A stretch of DNA of 64,000 nt from Desulfomicrobium escambiense DSM 10707 (GCF_000428825.1 NZ_AUAR01000017.1:35356-99355), one strand, 5' to 3'; shown: positions 25,173 through 34,981, numbered from the stretch's first letter. The notes: generated by a model from the letters alone, not told the origin. Made by a program: numbers and translations.

Positions 25173-27325
25173 CTGGCCCGATACACCCGAGCCCACGGGA
25201 ACCTGTCATCGACCAGTTCGAAGTGGGGTTCAAAGGAACGAGGATCGGCGATGAGCATTTGAATCATCATGGAACGGTACATTTTCGAGTCCATGAGGAA
25301 AACCTGCCGGGAGAGCTGGTTGATGACAGCATGCGAACCGGCACCCTTGGGCCAGTCGAAATGCCGCGTGCCGTTCTGCTCCACCACGTCGAGGGAATCC
25401 ACGGGCACGCCGTTGCCGGACACGACCATAGTGCCCGTGGCCGTATCGATACGGACTTCGCCCTTCACCTGCTGTATCTTGCCGGGATTCGACGTGCCCG
25501 AAACGAGATCCCAGTTACCGTAGTAGCCGATCCACCCGCCCAATCGCAGATTCTCCCAGGACACGACCAGATACTGGGCTGGCAGGTCGGCCGGAAAGTC
25601 CTGCTTTGTGAAGGCCAGGTCAGCAACGAAGGCAGTTGCGTTCTGCGCCCCCATGGCTCGCAGGGACGCTATGGGATCGGCCCAATAGTACTTTGTCGGA
25701 GCTTGGTCGGACGCGTTGTTCCTCTGGTCCAGCGTAACGAATTTCATCAGCTGCGCAGCCTGCAGGGGCGAGGAAGTGCTGTGCACCCGGGCTAGGGGGT
25801 ATAGCCACTGGCCATCATGAGAGCCGCCATCGCCGAATGTCGCGCGTTCGGCATAGTATTGACCGGCGTATCCGTAATCCCACCATTGCCACAGACGCGC
25901 GTCAGGCTCGGTCCTGTCGCGCAGGTCCACAAAGGTCTGCGCGTACAGCTTCGGAAGTACAGGCACAGGCTGCATGTCCTGCATGAATGCGCTGGCCGGC
26001 CAGAAGGCGAAACAGGCCAGCAGGAGCTGCGCTATCCAGCGCCGTCCCTGATTCTGCCCGAGCAGACGCATCATTTCGGCAAGACCGAATCCGAACCCCA
26101 CCCCCAAGGCGACCCCGCCGAACATGGAAAAACGGTTACCAAGCTTCACGCTGGCCAGACCCAACCCGAGGAATGGCAAAAAGAGCAGGAGCTGCGGCCT
26201 TCGGAAGACCGCGAAGACATATCCCGCAAGGCCTATGACGAACAGGACCCAGTTCCCCGCCATTCTGTCCGCCACCTGGCCCCACGGCAGATTCTGCGCT
26301 TCGCGCACGCTTTGGGCGATGGCCGGAAGCTGCAGGGTGCTGGCGTTGGAACCGATCTCCACGGAATCAAGCTTGGAGTAGGTCGCAACCGCTTGCAGAT
26401 ATTTTAGAACCATCTCGGGCAACCCCGCCCAGATCATGACACATATTGCGGCCACACCGACAACGGCTGGCGCAGCCTTGCGTTCAAGCAAATCGGGCCG
26501 ACCAAGCAGTATTCCTCCGAGCGCCAAGCCGACCCCCCAACCGCCCCAACCGCCGAAAGCCAAAGCATAGATCAGCAGCAATCCCGACCATGCTTTCACA
26601 CCGCCGGATTTTGGTCCGAGCACGAAGGTCAAGATGGCAGACGCTCCGAGAACAGCCAACAGCAGGCTTCCGCCCTGGGTATAAAAAGAGATATTGATCG
26701 CACCGAGAGCGCCAGAGAGAACGGCATAGGCCAAAGACTGCCGGCTCGATTTGGCTTCTTCCATCCCTCGCCACCACCAGACGTGGCTGGTTTCCGAAGC
26801 CAACCACGCCGTCACCGCGCAGGTGAAGGCGAGGGGAAAAAACAGGGAGACCAAGTCCGTATCACAAAAACCCAACCTGGTGCGCACCAGATAGCCCAGG
26901 CTCGACCCGGCGGTCAGGGCGAAGATGACTCCGGCTTCGGTCATGCGCAGCGTCCGTGCCAGAAGGCAGGCCGGGACGGCCAGCCACGGTACCGTCAGCA
27001 CCGGCAGCCAGAAGCCGATGGTCCCGAGGGGCAAGCCCGTTATTTCATGCAGCCACCTGATGCCTATGGAAAAACGCGAAGCCGCATAGGCCCCGACCCC
27101 TTTGGCCCCCGCCAGCCAAGCATAAGCGTCATGGGTGGCCATGAGGGGCTCCTGCCCAATAAAAAATGGCTCTGCCTGCCATGCGCCGTATTCGATCAGA
27201 CGAATGGCCGCATTCAAAAAAAAGCCCAGGGCCAGGGCCAGAACCAATTCACCGTTTTCCGACATCTCCCAAACGGTCTTGCCCTTTCCTTCGACGCGCA
27301 CTGTTGCGCCATCCGATTTGCGCAT
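25169..27325 (-). CDS. pglB: PglB/STT3 oligosaccharyltransferase (N-linked protein glycosylation)
   Basis: About 718 residues from ATG at 27325, joined to the previous stop as TGATG. About 13 transmembrane helices precede a periplasmic C-terminal domain. STT3 residues visible (counting one codon before the ATG): D67 in MATHDAYAWLAG, the DxD-like CDTD (155-158), E343 in the loop SVREAQNLPW, and WWDYG (482-486), followed by GYAGQYYAERATFGDGG. The enzyme moves the lipid-linked glycan onto Asn of periplasmic proteins. Desulfovibrio PglB homologues are known to be active with relaxed glycan choice. Confidence 0.95.
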   Translation of the reverse strand: MRKSDGATVRVEGKGKTVWEMSENGELVLALALGFFLNAAIRLIEYGAWQAEPFFIGQEPLMATHDAYAWLAGAKGVGAYAASRFSIGIRWLHEITGLPLGTIGFWLPVLTVPWLAVPACLLARTLRMTEAGVIFALTAGSSLGYLVRTRLGFCDTDLVSLFFPLAFTCAVTAWLASETSHVWWWRGMEEAKSSRQSLAYAVLSGALGAINISFYTQGGSLLLAVLGASAILTFVLGPKSGGVKAWSGLLLIYALAFGGWGGWGVGLALGGILLGRPDLLERKAAPAVVGVAAICVMIWAGLPEMVLKYLQAVATYSKLDSVEIGSNASTLQLPAIAQSVREAQNLPWGQVADRMAGNWVLFVIGLAGYVFAVFRRPQLLLFLPFLGLGLASVKLGNRFSMFGGVALGVGFGFGLAEMMRLLGQNQGRRWIAQLLLACFAFWPASAFMQDMQPVPVLPKLYAQTFVDLRDRTEPDARLWQWWDYGYAGQYYAERATFGDGGSHDGQWLYPLARVHSTSSPLQAAQLMKFVTLDQRNNASDQAPTKYYWADPIASLRAMGAQNATAFVADLAFTKQDFPADLPAQYLVVSWENLRLGGWIGYYGNWDLVSGTSNPGKIQQVKGEVRIDTATGTMVVSGNGVPVDSLDVVEQNGTRHFDWPKGAGSHAVINQLSRQVFLMDSKMYRSMMIQMLIADPRSFEPHFELVDDRFPWARVYRAR

Positions 27326-28458
27326 CAACTCACCCCATACAGTTCAAGATATTGTTGCACCACATGCCGCACGTCGAATTCACGCACCGCCTTTTCGCGA
27401 CCGGCCCGGCCCATGCGTTCCCGCAGTGCCGGGTCGTCGAGCAGGGTCGCAATCCCCCTGGACAGAGCCTCGCTGTCGCGTACCGGGACGAGGATTCCAT
27501 TAATTCTGTCCTCGACCACTTCCCGGCATCCAACCGTGTCCGTCGTCACGATGGGCTTGGCCATAGACGCGGCTTCGAGCAGCGTCCGAGGAACTCCTTC
27601 CCGGTAGCTGGGCAGCACGTACACGTCGCACAAGGCGGTCAGTTCCGCAATATCGGTCCGCGGCCCAAGCCAGCGTACATGAGGCTGATTCAGCAGATAT
27701 TCTCGTGAAGCCGAAGAAGGATTTCCTAAGTCGACGTCTCCCGCCAAAAGAAAGACCGCATCAGGATACTGGATGCGAAGCATTCTCGCGGCACCGATGT
27801 ATTCCGCCAGCCCCTTGTGCCAAATGGCCCTGGCGACCATGAGCACTACTCGGGACGCGGAAGCAAGTCCAAGCTCTCGGCGAACCGACGACGCATCATA
27901 AATTTCAGGGCTGAACATCTGCGTGTCGATGCCCACGCTGCGAATGATACGCATCTTGGCCTGCGGGACCAGCCTGTGAGAGCGAAAGTGATCTGCGTCG
28001 TCCCGGTTGACGAAGACCGTGCTGTCGGACAGGCGGCAGGAAATGGCGTAAAGCCCCTCCATGCAGACCCTCACGCAGCGGTTGCGCAGGGAGTCCTCCA
28101 CGTAGAAAGAGCCCAACCCCTCGACGAGGTTGTAAATAACCGGCACCCGAGCCATCCGACCGGCAAGAGTTCCATAGATGTTAGGCTTGGCGGTAAACGT
28201 ATGCAGAACATCGGGTCTGTGCTGACGTAGCAAGGACGCTAAATGAAGAATGACGGGATATTCACGCAGAGGGTTGAGGCTGGATCGGTCGACGTCGTAG
28301 TCGACCGCCGTAACACCGTGCTCTGCGAAACGATCAAACACATCCCCCCTGGGGCACAAGGCTATTGCCTCGTGCCCTCGTGCGATCAGGGCTTGCATGA
28401 TAGGCAGACGGAACAAGAACAAATTAAGATCGAGATGAGAAAGGAAAACAAACTTCAC
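27325..28458 (-). CDS. PglA-like GT4 glycosyltransferase
   Basis: 377 residues if it begins at GTG 28458, which follows AGGAAGGGTT. A TTG- or ATG-like start further out lacks a ribosome site. The N-terminus FVFLSHLDLNLFLFRLPIMQ is followed by HTFTAKPNIYG, RVPVIYNLVEGLGSFY and the C-terminal EGVPRTLLEAASMAKPIVTT with the E-x7-E motif. This is the pattern of PglA, which adds the second sugar to the bacillosamine lipid. It directly precedes pglB. Confidence 0.88.
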   Translation of the reverse strand: MKFVFLSHLDLNLFLFRLPIMQALIARGHEAIALCPRGDVFDRFAEHGVTAVDYDVDRSSLNPLREYPVILHLASLLRQHRPDVLHTFTAKPNIYGTLAGRMARVPVIYNLVEGLGSFYVEDSLRNRCVRVCMEGLYAISCRLSDSTVFVNRDDADHFRSHRLVPQAKMRIIRSVGIDTQMFSPEIYDASSVRRELGLASASRVVLMVARAIWHKGLAEYIGAARMLRIQYPDAVFLLAGDVDLGNPSSASREYLLNQPHVRWLGPRTDIAELTALCDVYVLPSYREGVPRTLLEAASMAKPIVTTDTVGCREVVEDRINGILVPVRDSEALSRGIATLLDDPALRERMGRAGREKAVREFDVRHVVQQYLELYGVS

Positions 28459-28521
28459 AACCCTTCCTCGTAGCACCCCACAAATCGACAACAATACTCA
28501 CCAGGCATTCTCGAAGTTATC

Positions 28522-29391
28522 CTAAATTGAATATTTATTATATATTTTTTTAAATATAATAACATCTTTGGTTGCTGGCTTAGCGCTCATACGCCAAAAA
28601 TAAAGAGCATCAAGCATCGGAAGCGACGCAAAAAAATCAACGACGCATTTGATCCCGAATATGACCAACGACTTGAATATCATGAGATACTTAGAAGAAC
28701 GCAGTAAACAATGAATCTGCGCTTTCAGCAAATTTGCTCTACCGACAAGAGTTTTTTTCAAGCAAAAAGGACCCTGCCTGTAAGCCAGAAGCACATCGGG
28801 CAAACAAGCAAAGGTGCTCACTTCGTGCGTGCGCAACAAAAGCTCCTGATCTTCTGCCCGTTTATATTCTGGAACTGCATATTGGTGCCGACGAAACCAA
28901 TCCGCTCGTCCCATCCAAGTCGGATGCGGCAACGGAAAACCATTCCATGGACGAGCGCAAATTGCATCATGGGATTCGGCAAAAAAAGGGTGCCCAATTA
29001 CACTACCGTCATCACGAAAGACGAGAATTCGGGTACCAACCAAATCCACATCCGGATGCGCCTCCAGAAATTCGACCTGCCGAGCCAAACGTTCTGGAAA
29101 GGAGATGTCATCGGCATCCATTCGAGCAATATATTTACCATTTGCCATATGAATTCCCTGATTTAGACGTAGAGCAAGACCGCGATCATGGTTTGGCAAA
29201 ATAGGAAATACCCTGTGATCTTGAATATCATTTATAATTGTCACTGATTTGTCTATAGAACCATCGTCTAATACAAATAGCTCCCAGTTGTCATACGTTT
29301 GATCAACTATAGATTTAAGAGCTATTACCAATGATTTTTCTCCGTTAAGAACAGGAAGTATCACTGACACAAGAGGACGACAATCGCTCAT
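28522..29391 (-). CDS. GT2 glycosyltransferase
   Basis: 289 residues from ATG at 29391, which overlaps the fucosyltransferase stop (ATGA). Two earlier ATGs are possible. GT2 features are VSVILPVLNGE, LDDGSIDKS and ARMDADDISFPERLARQ (DxDD). The C-terminal half is less conserved and ends in an AT-rich, Lys- and Ile-rich tail. It probably adds one sugar to the Wzx/PglB-linked glycan. Donor unknown. Confidence 0.83.
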   Translation of the reverse strand: MSDCRPLVSVILPVLNGEKSLVIALKSIVDQTYDNWELFVLDDGSIDKSVTIINDIQDHRVFPILPNHDRGLALRLNQGIHMANGKYIARMDADDISFPERLARQVEFLEAHPDVDLVGTRILVFRDDGSVIGHPFFAESHDAICARPWNGFPLPHPTWMGRADWFRRHQYAVPEYKRAEDQELLLRTHEVSTFACLPDVLLAYRQGPFCLKKTLVGRANLLKAQIHCLLRSSKYLMIFKSLVIFGIKCVVDFFASLPMLDALYFWRMSAKPATKDVIIFKKIYNKYSI

Positions 29392-30269
29392 AATCGAATC
29401 CATGATTCTGGACAAACATCATCAGTGTTTATTCTTGAGTCACAAAACCAACGCTTTGGAGCGATAACGATTTTTTCTTTATTTATGTTTAGCCACGCAC
29501 CCCACCAACTAAACGAGCTATTAGCTATAATATTATGCTTACATAGAGCCATAAGACGCATATCATTATAACTATTTTCACCATAATTATAATCAATGAA
29601 CAAGTGACGTTGCCTTATACCAATATTATTACGAGCCCACTCTATATCATCTGAAAAAAAATAAAAAACTGGATTTGTGACTCGCTCTGATATATAATTG
29701 ATAGAATCAATATAGTACCCAAGCGAACAAACACCATGCATTCTATGCACAGCCTTGCTCGTCACATAGTCACCTCGCCGAACATGAACACTAACAGAAT
29801 TCACAGCATTCATCTGAGTAGCTATTTTCTCATTTACCAATGGCATCGCAAGACAATATTCGAATTCTTTTCTCAAAAGGCTTTTGACATTACTGAAATA
29901 TTTTTCAGACTGCCAATATCCCAACAAATAGACATCATCCAAAAGATCAACAAAATTTTTCCAATAATGGAAATGAGGCTCAACGACAATTTTTTTCCCT
30001 CTAAAAAATGTAAAAAAAGGACGACGAAACACTCTCATCGCCAGCTTATTCTTTCGCCAACCCAAAAATTCTTTCAAAGAGGAGTCACTTGCAACTTCAG
30101 AACGAACGCAAAACAACCTATCAAGATCATACTTCCTAGGCACTCTACGACATTTAAATGCACTCAAATCAAGAATCAAATGAGTTTTTAGCCTGTCAGC
30201 GAGCGCAAAGCCCGCAGCATATTGAAACATCTGATTACCAAGACCTCCAAATATCGAAGCGACGATCAT
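29388..30269 (-). CDS. GT11 alpha-1,2-fucosyltransferase-like protein
   Basis: A 293-residue GT11 enzyme with FGGLGNQMFQYAAG (7-20), the donor-binding HVRRGDYV (162-169) and IIANSSFSWWGAWLN near residue 250. It moves L-fucose from GDP-fucose onto a galactose-type acceptor, usually alpha-1,2. GDP-fucose genes gmd and fcl are in the same locus at 36.8-40.6 kb, which supports the donor. The gene is AT-rich compared with pglA-F. Confidence 0.92.
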   Translation of the reverse strand: MIVASIFGGLGNQMFQYAAGFALADRLKTHLILDLSAFKCRRVPRKYDLDRLFCVRSEVASDSSLKEFLGWRKNKLAMRVFRRPFFTFFRGKKIVVEPHFHYWKNFVDLLDDVYLLGYWQSEKYFSNVKSLLRKEFEYCLAMPLVNEKIATQMNAVNSVSVHVRRGDYVTSKAVHRMHGVCSLGYYIDSINYISERVTNPVFYFFSDDIEWARNNIGIRQRHLFIDYNYGENSYNDMRLMALCKHNIIANSSFSWWGAWLNINKEKIVIAPKRWFCDSRINTDDVCPESWIRL

Positions 30270-30288
30270 GGCACCCCTAGCAGTTTAT

Positions 30289-31140
30289 TTAATTCATTCT
30301 TTGAAAAATCAAACAGAATATGGAGAGCGTCTTCCACGCCAATGACTCTACTATACAGAATGCTTTACAAAAGAGACTACTTCCTGTTAAAAAAAATAAA
30401 AAACTTTTATTATACTTTTTAGATAAGTAAATTTCTTCACTCTTTAAAATATGAGGCAAATCGAACTTAATCTTTCGTGTAATAGAATTATTTGCGTCTA
30501 TTTCAGAACAAACAGCAATATCTTTAAAAAAAACAATGTTGCGAGTTTTTATTGCCAACCTATAATACCAATCCACATCAACAAGCCATCTCAAATTACT
30601 ATCAAAGCGCTCACACAATGATCTTTTAACAATTAACGATGCTGTAGGACCTATAAAATTTCTCTTAAAAATATATATTGGCAAAAATTTATAAAATAAG
30701 TATCGCAACGAAATCGAAAGATGCTGCTTATATATATTACTACCCCTCATTAAAAAACAATTAAAAATCCCTACATCAAATTTTATATTTTCAATTCTAT
30801 CAATAGCATTTTTTATAAATTTTTTTGACAATAAGAATTCGTCATGATGCATTAAAATTATGTAATCAGCACTCGCCATATCCAGCAAAGCATTCCAATT
30901 GATTACAGGACCGAGCGAAACATGATTATGTCGATACTTTATAAAATGTTTATAATTGATTAGCAGTTTTTGTATGCGCAATTGTTCATCAGGATTATCT
31001 GAATCATCAAGCACAATTACTTCAACCTCACTCAAGTCTTCTTCATCAAGGAATTTCACAATTCTCAAAATACCATCATAATAGTTATATAATGGTACAA
31101 GTATACTGATTTTTTTTTCATGCTCCCGCGATATATCCAT
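30289..31140 (-). CDS. GT2 glycosyltransferase, AT-rich
   Basis: A 283-residue GT2-type protein: SILVPLYNYYDG, VLDDSDNPDEQ and the acidic YIILMHHDEFLL in place of DxD, then WLVDVDWYYRLA. Lys/Ile/Phe-rich with A/T-ending codons, the lowest GC in the locus, suggesting recent transfer. It probably acts after or before the fucosyltransferase encoded 19 bases downstream. The order of addition is not known. Confidence 0.8.
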   Translation of the reverse strand: MDISREHEKKISILVPLYNYYDGILRIVKFLDEEDLSEVEVIVLDDSDNPDEQLRIQKLLINYKHFIKYRHNHVSLGPVINWNALLDMASADYIILMHHDEFLLSKKFIKNAIDRIENIKFDVGIFNCFLMRGSNIYKQHLSISLRYLFYKFLPIYIFKRNFIGPTASLIVKRSLCERFDSNLRWLVDVDWYYRLAIKTRNIVFFKDIAVCSEIDANNSITRKIKFDLPHILKSEEIYLSKKYNKSFLFFLTGSSLFCKAFCIVESLAWKTLSIFCLIFQRMN

Positions 31141-31245
31141 CAGAATTATCCGCTTAGCAGAGGTTTTCAGGGCCAGCTAAATATATAATACAGATCAAAA
31201 TAAATAAGACTTCAAATCAATCTCAAAAATTAGAAATAAAAAATT

Positions 31246-32313
31246 CTATTTACGCGCGCAAATGGTAATAAACTCTGTCTTACTATCATCAAGAATTGAA
31301 AAATTTTCTAAACATATCCCCGTAATAACATCTAAATATTTTAAAACAAAATCAGCCAAACTATTAATTCTACCATGAATAGATCTACTGGCACGCGCCA
31401 TACCTGAATATGGCGCAAACCGAACAATTTTTTGCAGTTCTACAAACCCTACTTTATTTAACAAACCTATAACTGACTCCCAGTTAAAAAGCACCAAATG
31501 TCGGGGGACTTCGAGCCCACGCCAATTTTCTCTAAAACGCATGTGCCCATACGCGTCAATGTTTGGCGTCTCAATAAACAACATTCCACCTGGCTTTAGC
31601 AACCTATAAGCACTACTTATCATTTCGCCAGGATCACTAACATGCTCTAAAACATGATTTATAGTAATCGCATCGAATGAGTCTTGAACCTCGTCAAAAG
31701 AACAGAGATCACCATGGTAAACATTGAGGCCACATTCTGACGCATTAGCGACAACCACTGGATCAAAATCGACGCCGGACACATGCCAGCCTATTCGACG
31801 AGCTAAACGCATAAACTCACCACTGCCAAAACCTACATCAAGCAATCGCGCACCGAGCCTTGCCTGTGGAAGATAGCGCATCTGCCGATGTAGCGCTCTC
31901 TGAAATGATGGAAGCAAAGGAACGATCCTTTCACCAAATCTACTCGTTGGAAAAAATTTATATCCATATTGATAATTGAGATATCCATTAGCCAGCACAC
32001 GCGCCAAACTTTTCAATAATGACAGCAAGTCTACAGACGAACTACATTGTTTATTATGAGTATAATAATTACGATACGCTAAATGAATACTTGCCAAACT
32101 TGGACGAGGATCTAAATATGCACAGCGACACTCACTACATTGATACATATCCCAACGACCCGGGGCAGAACAAAAAACTCGATCCTCAAGTCCAGAGTAA
32201 AGCAAAAATCGCTCTCCTGCGCCACAAACTGGGCAACTGATGACCCGTTCAAGATCCTCGTCCGGCCAGTCTTTTAGTCCCGAACTCTTCTGCGTCGCAT
32301 TTTCAGACTCCAC
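31246..32313 (-). CDS. Zinc-ribbon class I SAM-dependent methyltransferase
   Basis: 355 residues. The N-terminal cysteines C27/C30 and C59/C62 suggest a zinc site, LLDVGFGSGEF (157-167) is the SAM motif I, and NHVLEHVSDPGE (219-230) follows. It has the same general layout as the methyltransferase at 3075-3932 but is clearly a different protein. Likely a sugar methyltransferase of the glycan, target unknown. Confidence 0.8.
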   Translation of the reverse strand: MESENATQKSSGLKDWPDEDLERVISCPVCGAGERFLLYSGLEDRVFCSAPGRWDMYQCSECRCAYLDPRPSLASIHLAYRNYYTHNKQCSSSVDLLSLLKSLARVLANGYLNYQYGYKFFPTSRFGERIVPLLPSFQRALHRQMRYLPQARLGARLLDVGFGSGEFMRLARRIGWHVSGVDFDPVVVANASECGLNVYHGDLCSFDEVQDSFDAITINHVLEHVSDPGEMISSAYRLLKPGGMLFIETPNIDAYGHMRFRENWRGLEVPRHLVLFNWESVIGLLNKVGFVELQKIVRFAPYSGMARASRSIHGRINSLADFVLKYLDVITGICLENFSILDDSKTEFITICARK

Positions 32314-32346
32314 TATCCAACTCCTCTAGCGGATCAAAATTTAGCA

Positions 32347-33843
32347 TTAACTATCTTGCGAACTAACAAACGTCCATCCTTTCACGAGCTCTTGCAGCCT
32401 AAACCACAACATTATTCCGGACACAAGCACCACTGTTAACAAAACAAAAATTCGAATAGTCCAAGATGTCACAACCCAAAAAGCACAAAAAAAGGCACCT
32501 GTGATTAACATTACAAAACATGTTTTGACAGCCTGCTTCCGCAATTCGGGAATCTGTTCCCAAACAAGCATGTTAAGAATCAAAGTATCGACTGCCACAC
32601 GCAACGTCCATACAGCCGCGACACCACTGATACCATACACTTTAGCAAGCCACCACAAAAAATATAGATAAGGAAAAAGCTCCAACACATGCGCTTTTGC
32701 GATCAAATCAGGACGTCCCACAGATTGCAGCACAGTGAAAGCTGGAAGCGCAAGAGTGTTAAGCATCAATCCCGCAGCAAGTAGCTGCACTACAGAGGTG
32801 GACGCGTCCCTGAATTCAGCGCCTAACCAAATTTGCAGTGCTTCGGGGGCCATCAACAACGCCCCGACCGAAACAGGAAGAATCACCCAATAAACAATGC
32901 TACTTACAGCTAAATAGATTTCTCTCAACCGACTCCGATCGGCCATATGAGCTACCGTCATGGCAGGGAACAACGCCCCCATAACCGCAATGGGCAATAT
33001 CTGCAAACGCGTCATCACCTCATAAGGAGTACAGTAGTAGGCTACTGCCGCAAGCCCTAACATTGAACTGATAAAAAAACGATCTAAATATGTCATTATT
33101 GGGCCAACAATATTTGTAACTGTCAACCAACCTCCAAATTTTATCAGAGGATAAATTTCTTTTCTCTTAATTATACGAACCTGAAATAGCTCTTTACAAA
33201 TTTTTGCTGCAGCAAAATAATATGCAATTAACGCCAATACTCGTACACATAACAATGCCCCAGTCGCCCAAGCAATGCTAGGTGTAATTTGCATGGTGAT
33301 AAATGGTCCAAGAAATGTTAGCAACCCCAACGGAATCCGAATCGAAGCAATGACCCCAAAACGTTGGTGTGCCTCGAGAATACCAACGAGGCCTGATGTC
33401 ACAAGAACACAGGGCACTCCAAGCGCGAGAAAACGAAGTGCGAACGTAGCTTCATCACGAAACACAACTGGAACATTAAGCAATCCTCCGACCAAATTAG
33501 CACTGAATGTGGCCAAGAGAATCCCGCCCACAGATCCCAAGATTGCAATCAACGTAAGCGCAGTCCAAATCAATTCGCCGAGGTCGGAATTCTCTCCCTT
33601 CCCCAAATGTTCTGCTACCATCTTCGTCAGTGCACGCCCAACGCCCAAGTCAAAAAGGCTAAAGTAACCTACTCCCATCCATATAATTGAAAGTAAACCA
33701 AACCGCTCACTACCCATTCCAGCGATTAAATATGGCATCACAACCAATGCGACAAGCATTGGCAAGCTGATTCCGATAAAATTACAAATGGCGCTACGCA
33801 CCAAGATACGATTTGAAATTAATGATTTTATTTTGACATTCAT
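32347..33843 (-). CDS. wzx: Wzx-type lipid-linked oligosaccharide flippase
   Basis: A 498-residue protein with 12-14 predicted transmembrane helices of the RfbX/MATE-like polysaccharide flippase superfamily. Visible marks are FGLLSIIWMGVGYFSLFDLGVGRALTK (shown in part: GYFSLFDLGVGRALTKMVAE near 60-78) and LGVPCVLVTSGLVGILEAHQRF. It would flip the undecaprenyl-linked glycan to the periplasm, where PglB can use it. No Wzy polymerase was recognised in the window, which fits a single-unit glycan for PglB. Confidence 0.88.
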   Translation of the reverse strand: MNVKIKSLISNRILVRSAICNFIGISLPMLVALVVMPYLIAGMGSERFGLLSIIWMGVGYFSLFDLGVGRALTKMVAEHLGKGENSDLGELIWTALTLIAILGSVGGILLATFSANLVGGLLNVPVVFRDEATFALRFLALGVPCVLVTSGLVGILEAHQRFGVIASIRIPLGLLTFLGPFITMQITPSIAWATGALLCVRVLALIAYYFAAAKICKELFQVRIIKRKEIYPLIKFGGWLTVTNIVGPIMTYLDRFFISSMLGLAAVAYYCTPYEVMTRLQILPIAVMGALFPAMTVAHMADRSRLREIYLAVSSIVYWVILPVSVGALLMAPEALQIWLGAEFRDASTSVVQLLAAGLMLNTLALPAFTVLQSVGRPDLIAKAHVLELFPYLYFLWWLAKVYGISGVAAVWTLRVAVDTLILNMLVWEQIPELRKQAVKTCFVMLITGAFFCAFWVVTSWTIRIFVLLTVVLVSGIMLWFRLQELVKGWTFVSSQDS

Positions 33844-34114
33844 TCTTTATGCTTAGGTCAATTTATCGTTCTAAAAAAATAGAAACATGTGTTTTTAGAT
33901 GATTCTTTCTGCAATTTTTGGCTATTTTTTCGATGTCGGAACATGCTGCGTTCAGCAGCACAGCTTTTAAACTGGGCGTGGGGTCATCTGCTATCTTCGA
34001 AGGTGTCCTTTTATATGGTTATCAAGTCTTCTTTTAACTATTTTTCCGTTTTCATACCCAAACCAGCCATTATAGATGCCCGGAAGACCACAAATCATCG
34101 ACCATTCCATCTCG
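33844..34114. other. AT-rich gene-free stretch upstream of wzx
   Basis: 271 bases without a supported gene between the HEPN-MNT fusion and wzx. It is AT-rich and should hold the wzx promoter, but no convincing -35/-10 pair was found. Confidence 0.5.
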
Positions 34115-34855
34115 CTACCCTGCCCTGCGAAAAATGCTTTTTCCGACCCGTCCAATGTGAGTAAGCAACTCCTCGTTTTCGATATGATGGAAAAGCGAAA
34201 CATCAAAGGTATAGGGCAAAAGCAGGTCATCCAATGCCAGGCTGATCCGGTTCAAGTCCTGCAATGTGAGATCTTTCCCCTTGAACACTACGTCGATATC
34301 TGAACCGGGCTTATGCACACCCTTGGCCCGCGAACCGTATATTATAGCTTCCTCGACCAAAGGATTGTCGCGCAGCACGCCGATGATCCGTTCAAACATC
34401 GAACTCTCAATGCCGAAACGGTTTTTGGATGCCGCATTCTGATCCCGAGCAAGCAAAGACGTCATCTTCTCTTCCAGCGCCACAAAAATCCCGTGGTAAA
34501 CTCCCAAGATGGCGTCGACCACCTCCCTGGCTGTTTCCTCGTTGTAGGTATGCGAGGTTTTGGTTCTGCTCGTATAGGCGTCCATCCACTTGTCGCCGTC
34601 AGTGATCAGCCCAAGCTGGAAGGCTTTGCGGATGGCGTCGCGAGATCCATAAATGTCCGTCTGCCCCTGATGTTCCAAAAAATCCTTCATGACATTCCAG
34701 GCCAGTTCATACGTATATTCAAAAGCCTGAATCGCCCCCTGCTCCTCCAATTCGTTCAGCTGGCCCTTTTGCACAAATTTTTTCAACTGGGACAAGGCCT
34801 TCTTGAAATTCGCAAACCGCTGCTCCCACCGGACATCCGCACCATTTCCCGTCAT
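34115..34855 (-). CDS. Fused HEPN-like (HI0074-type) and minimal nucleotidyltransferase protein
   Basis: 246 residues from ATG at 34855, chosen because GGGAGCAAGTC precedes it. The N-terminal half is an HI0074-type four-helix 'nucleotidyltransferase substrate-binding' domain (RFANFKKALSQLKKF, FEYTYELAWNVMKDFLE) and contains RTKTSHTY (97-104), matching the HEPN R-x4-H-x-Y motif. The C-terminal half is a Pol-beta-type nucleotidyltransferase with YGSRAKG (173-179) and SDIDVV (185-190). In HI0073/HI0074 these are two proteins. Here they are one chain, a likely self-contained toxin-antitoxin-like unit. Confidence 0.85.
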   Translation of the reverse strand: MTGNGADVRWEQRFANFKKALSQLKKFVQKGQLNELEEQGAIQAFEYTYELAWNVMKDFLEHQGQTDIYGSRDAIRKAFQLGLITDGDKWMDAYTSRTKTSHTYNEETAREVVDAILGVYHGIFVALEEKMTSLLARDQNAASKNRFGIESSMFERIIGVLRDNPLVEEAIIYGSRAKGVHKPGSDIDVVFKGKDLTLQDLNRISLALDDLLLPYTFDVSLFHHIENEELLTHIGRVGKSIFRRAG

Positions 34856-34981
34856 GACTTGCTCCCAACGCGACAAGACCTTTTCAACCGTGTTCTTCGT
34901 GATGAGACGTTTTCCTCTGTGGTTATTACGGCCAGAAAATTCAAACAAAACTTATCCACAGCACAATGAGCTAACCTTGCC

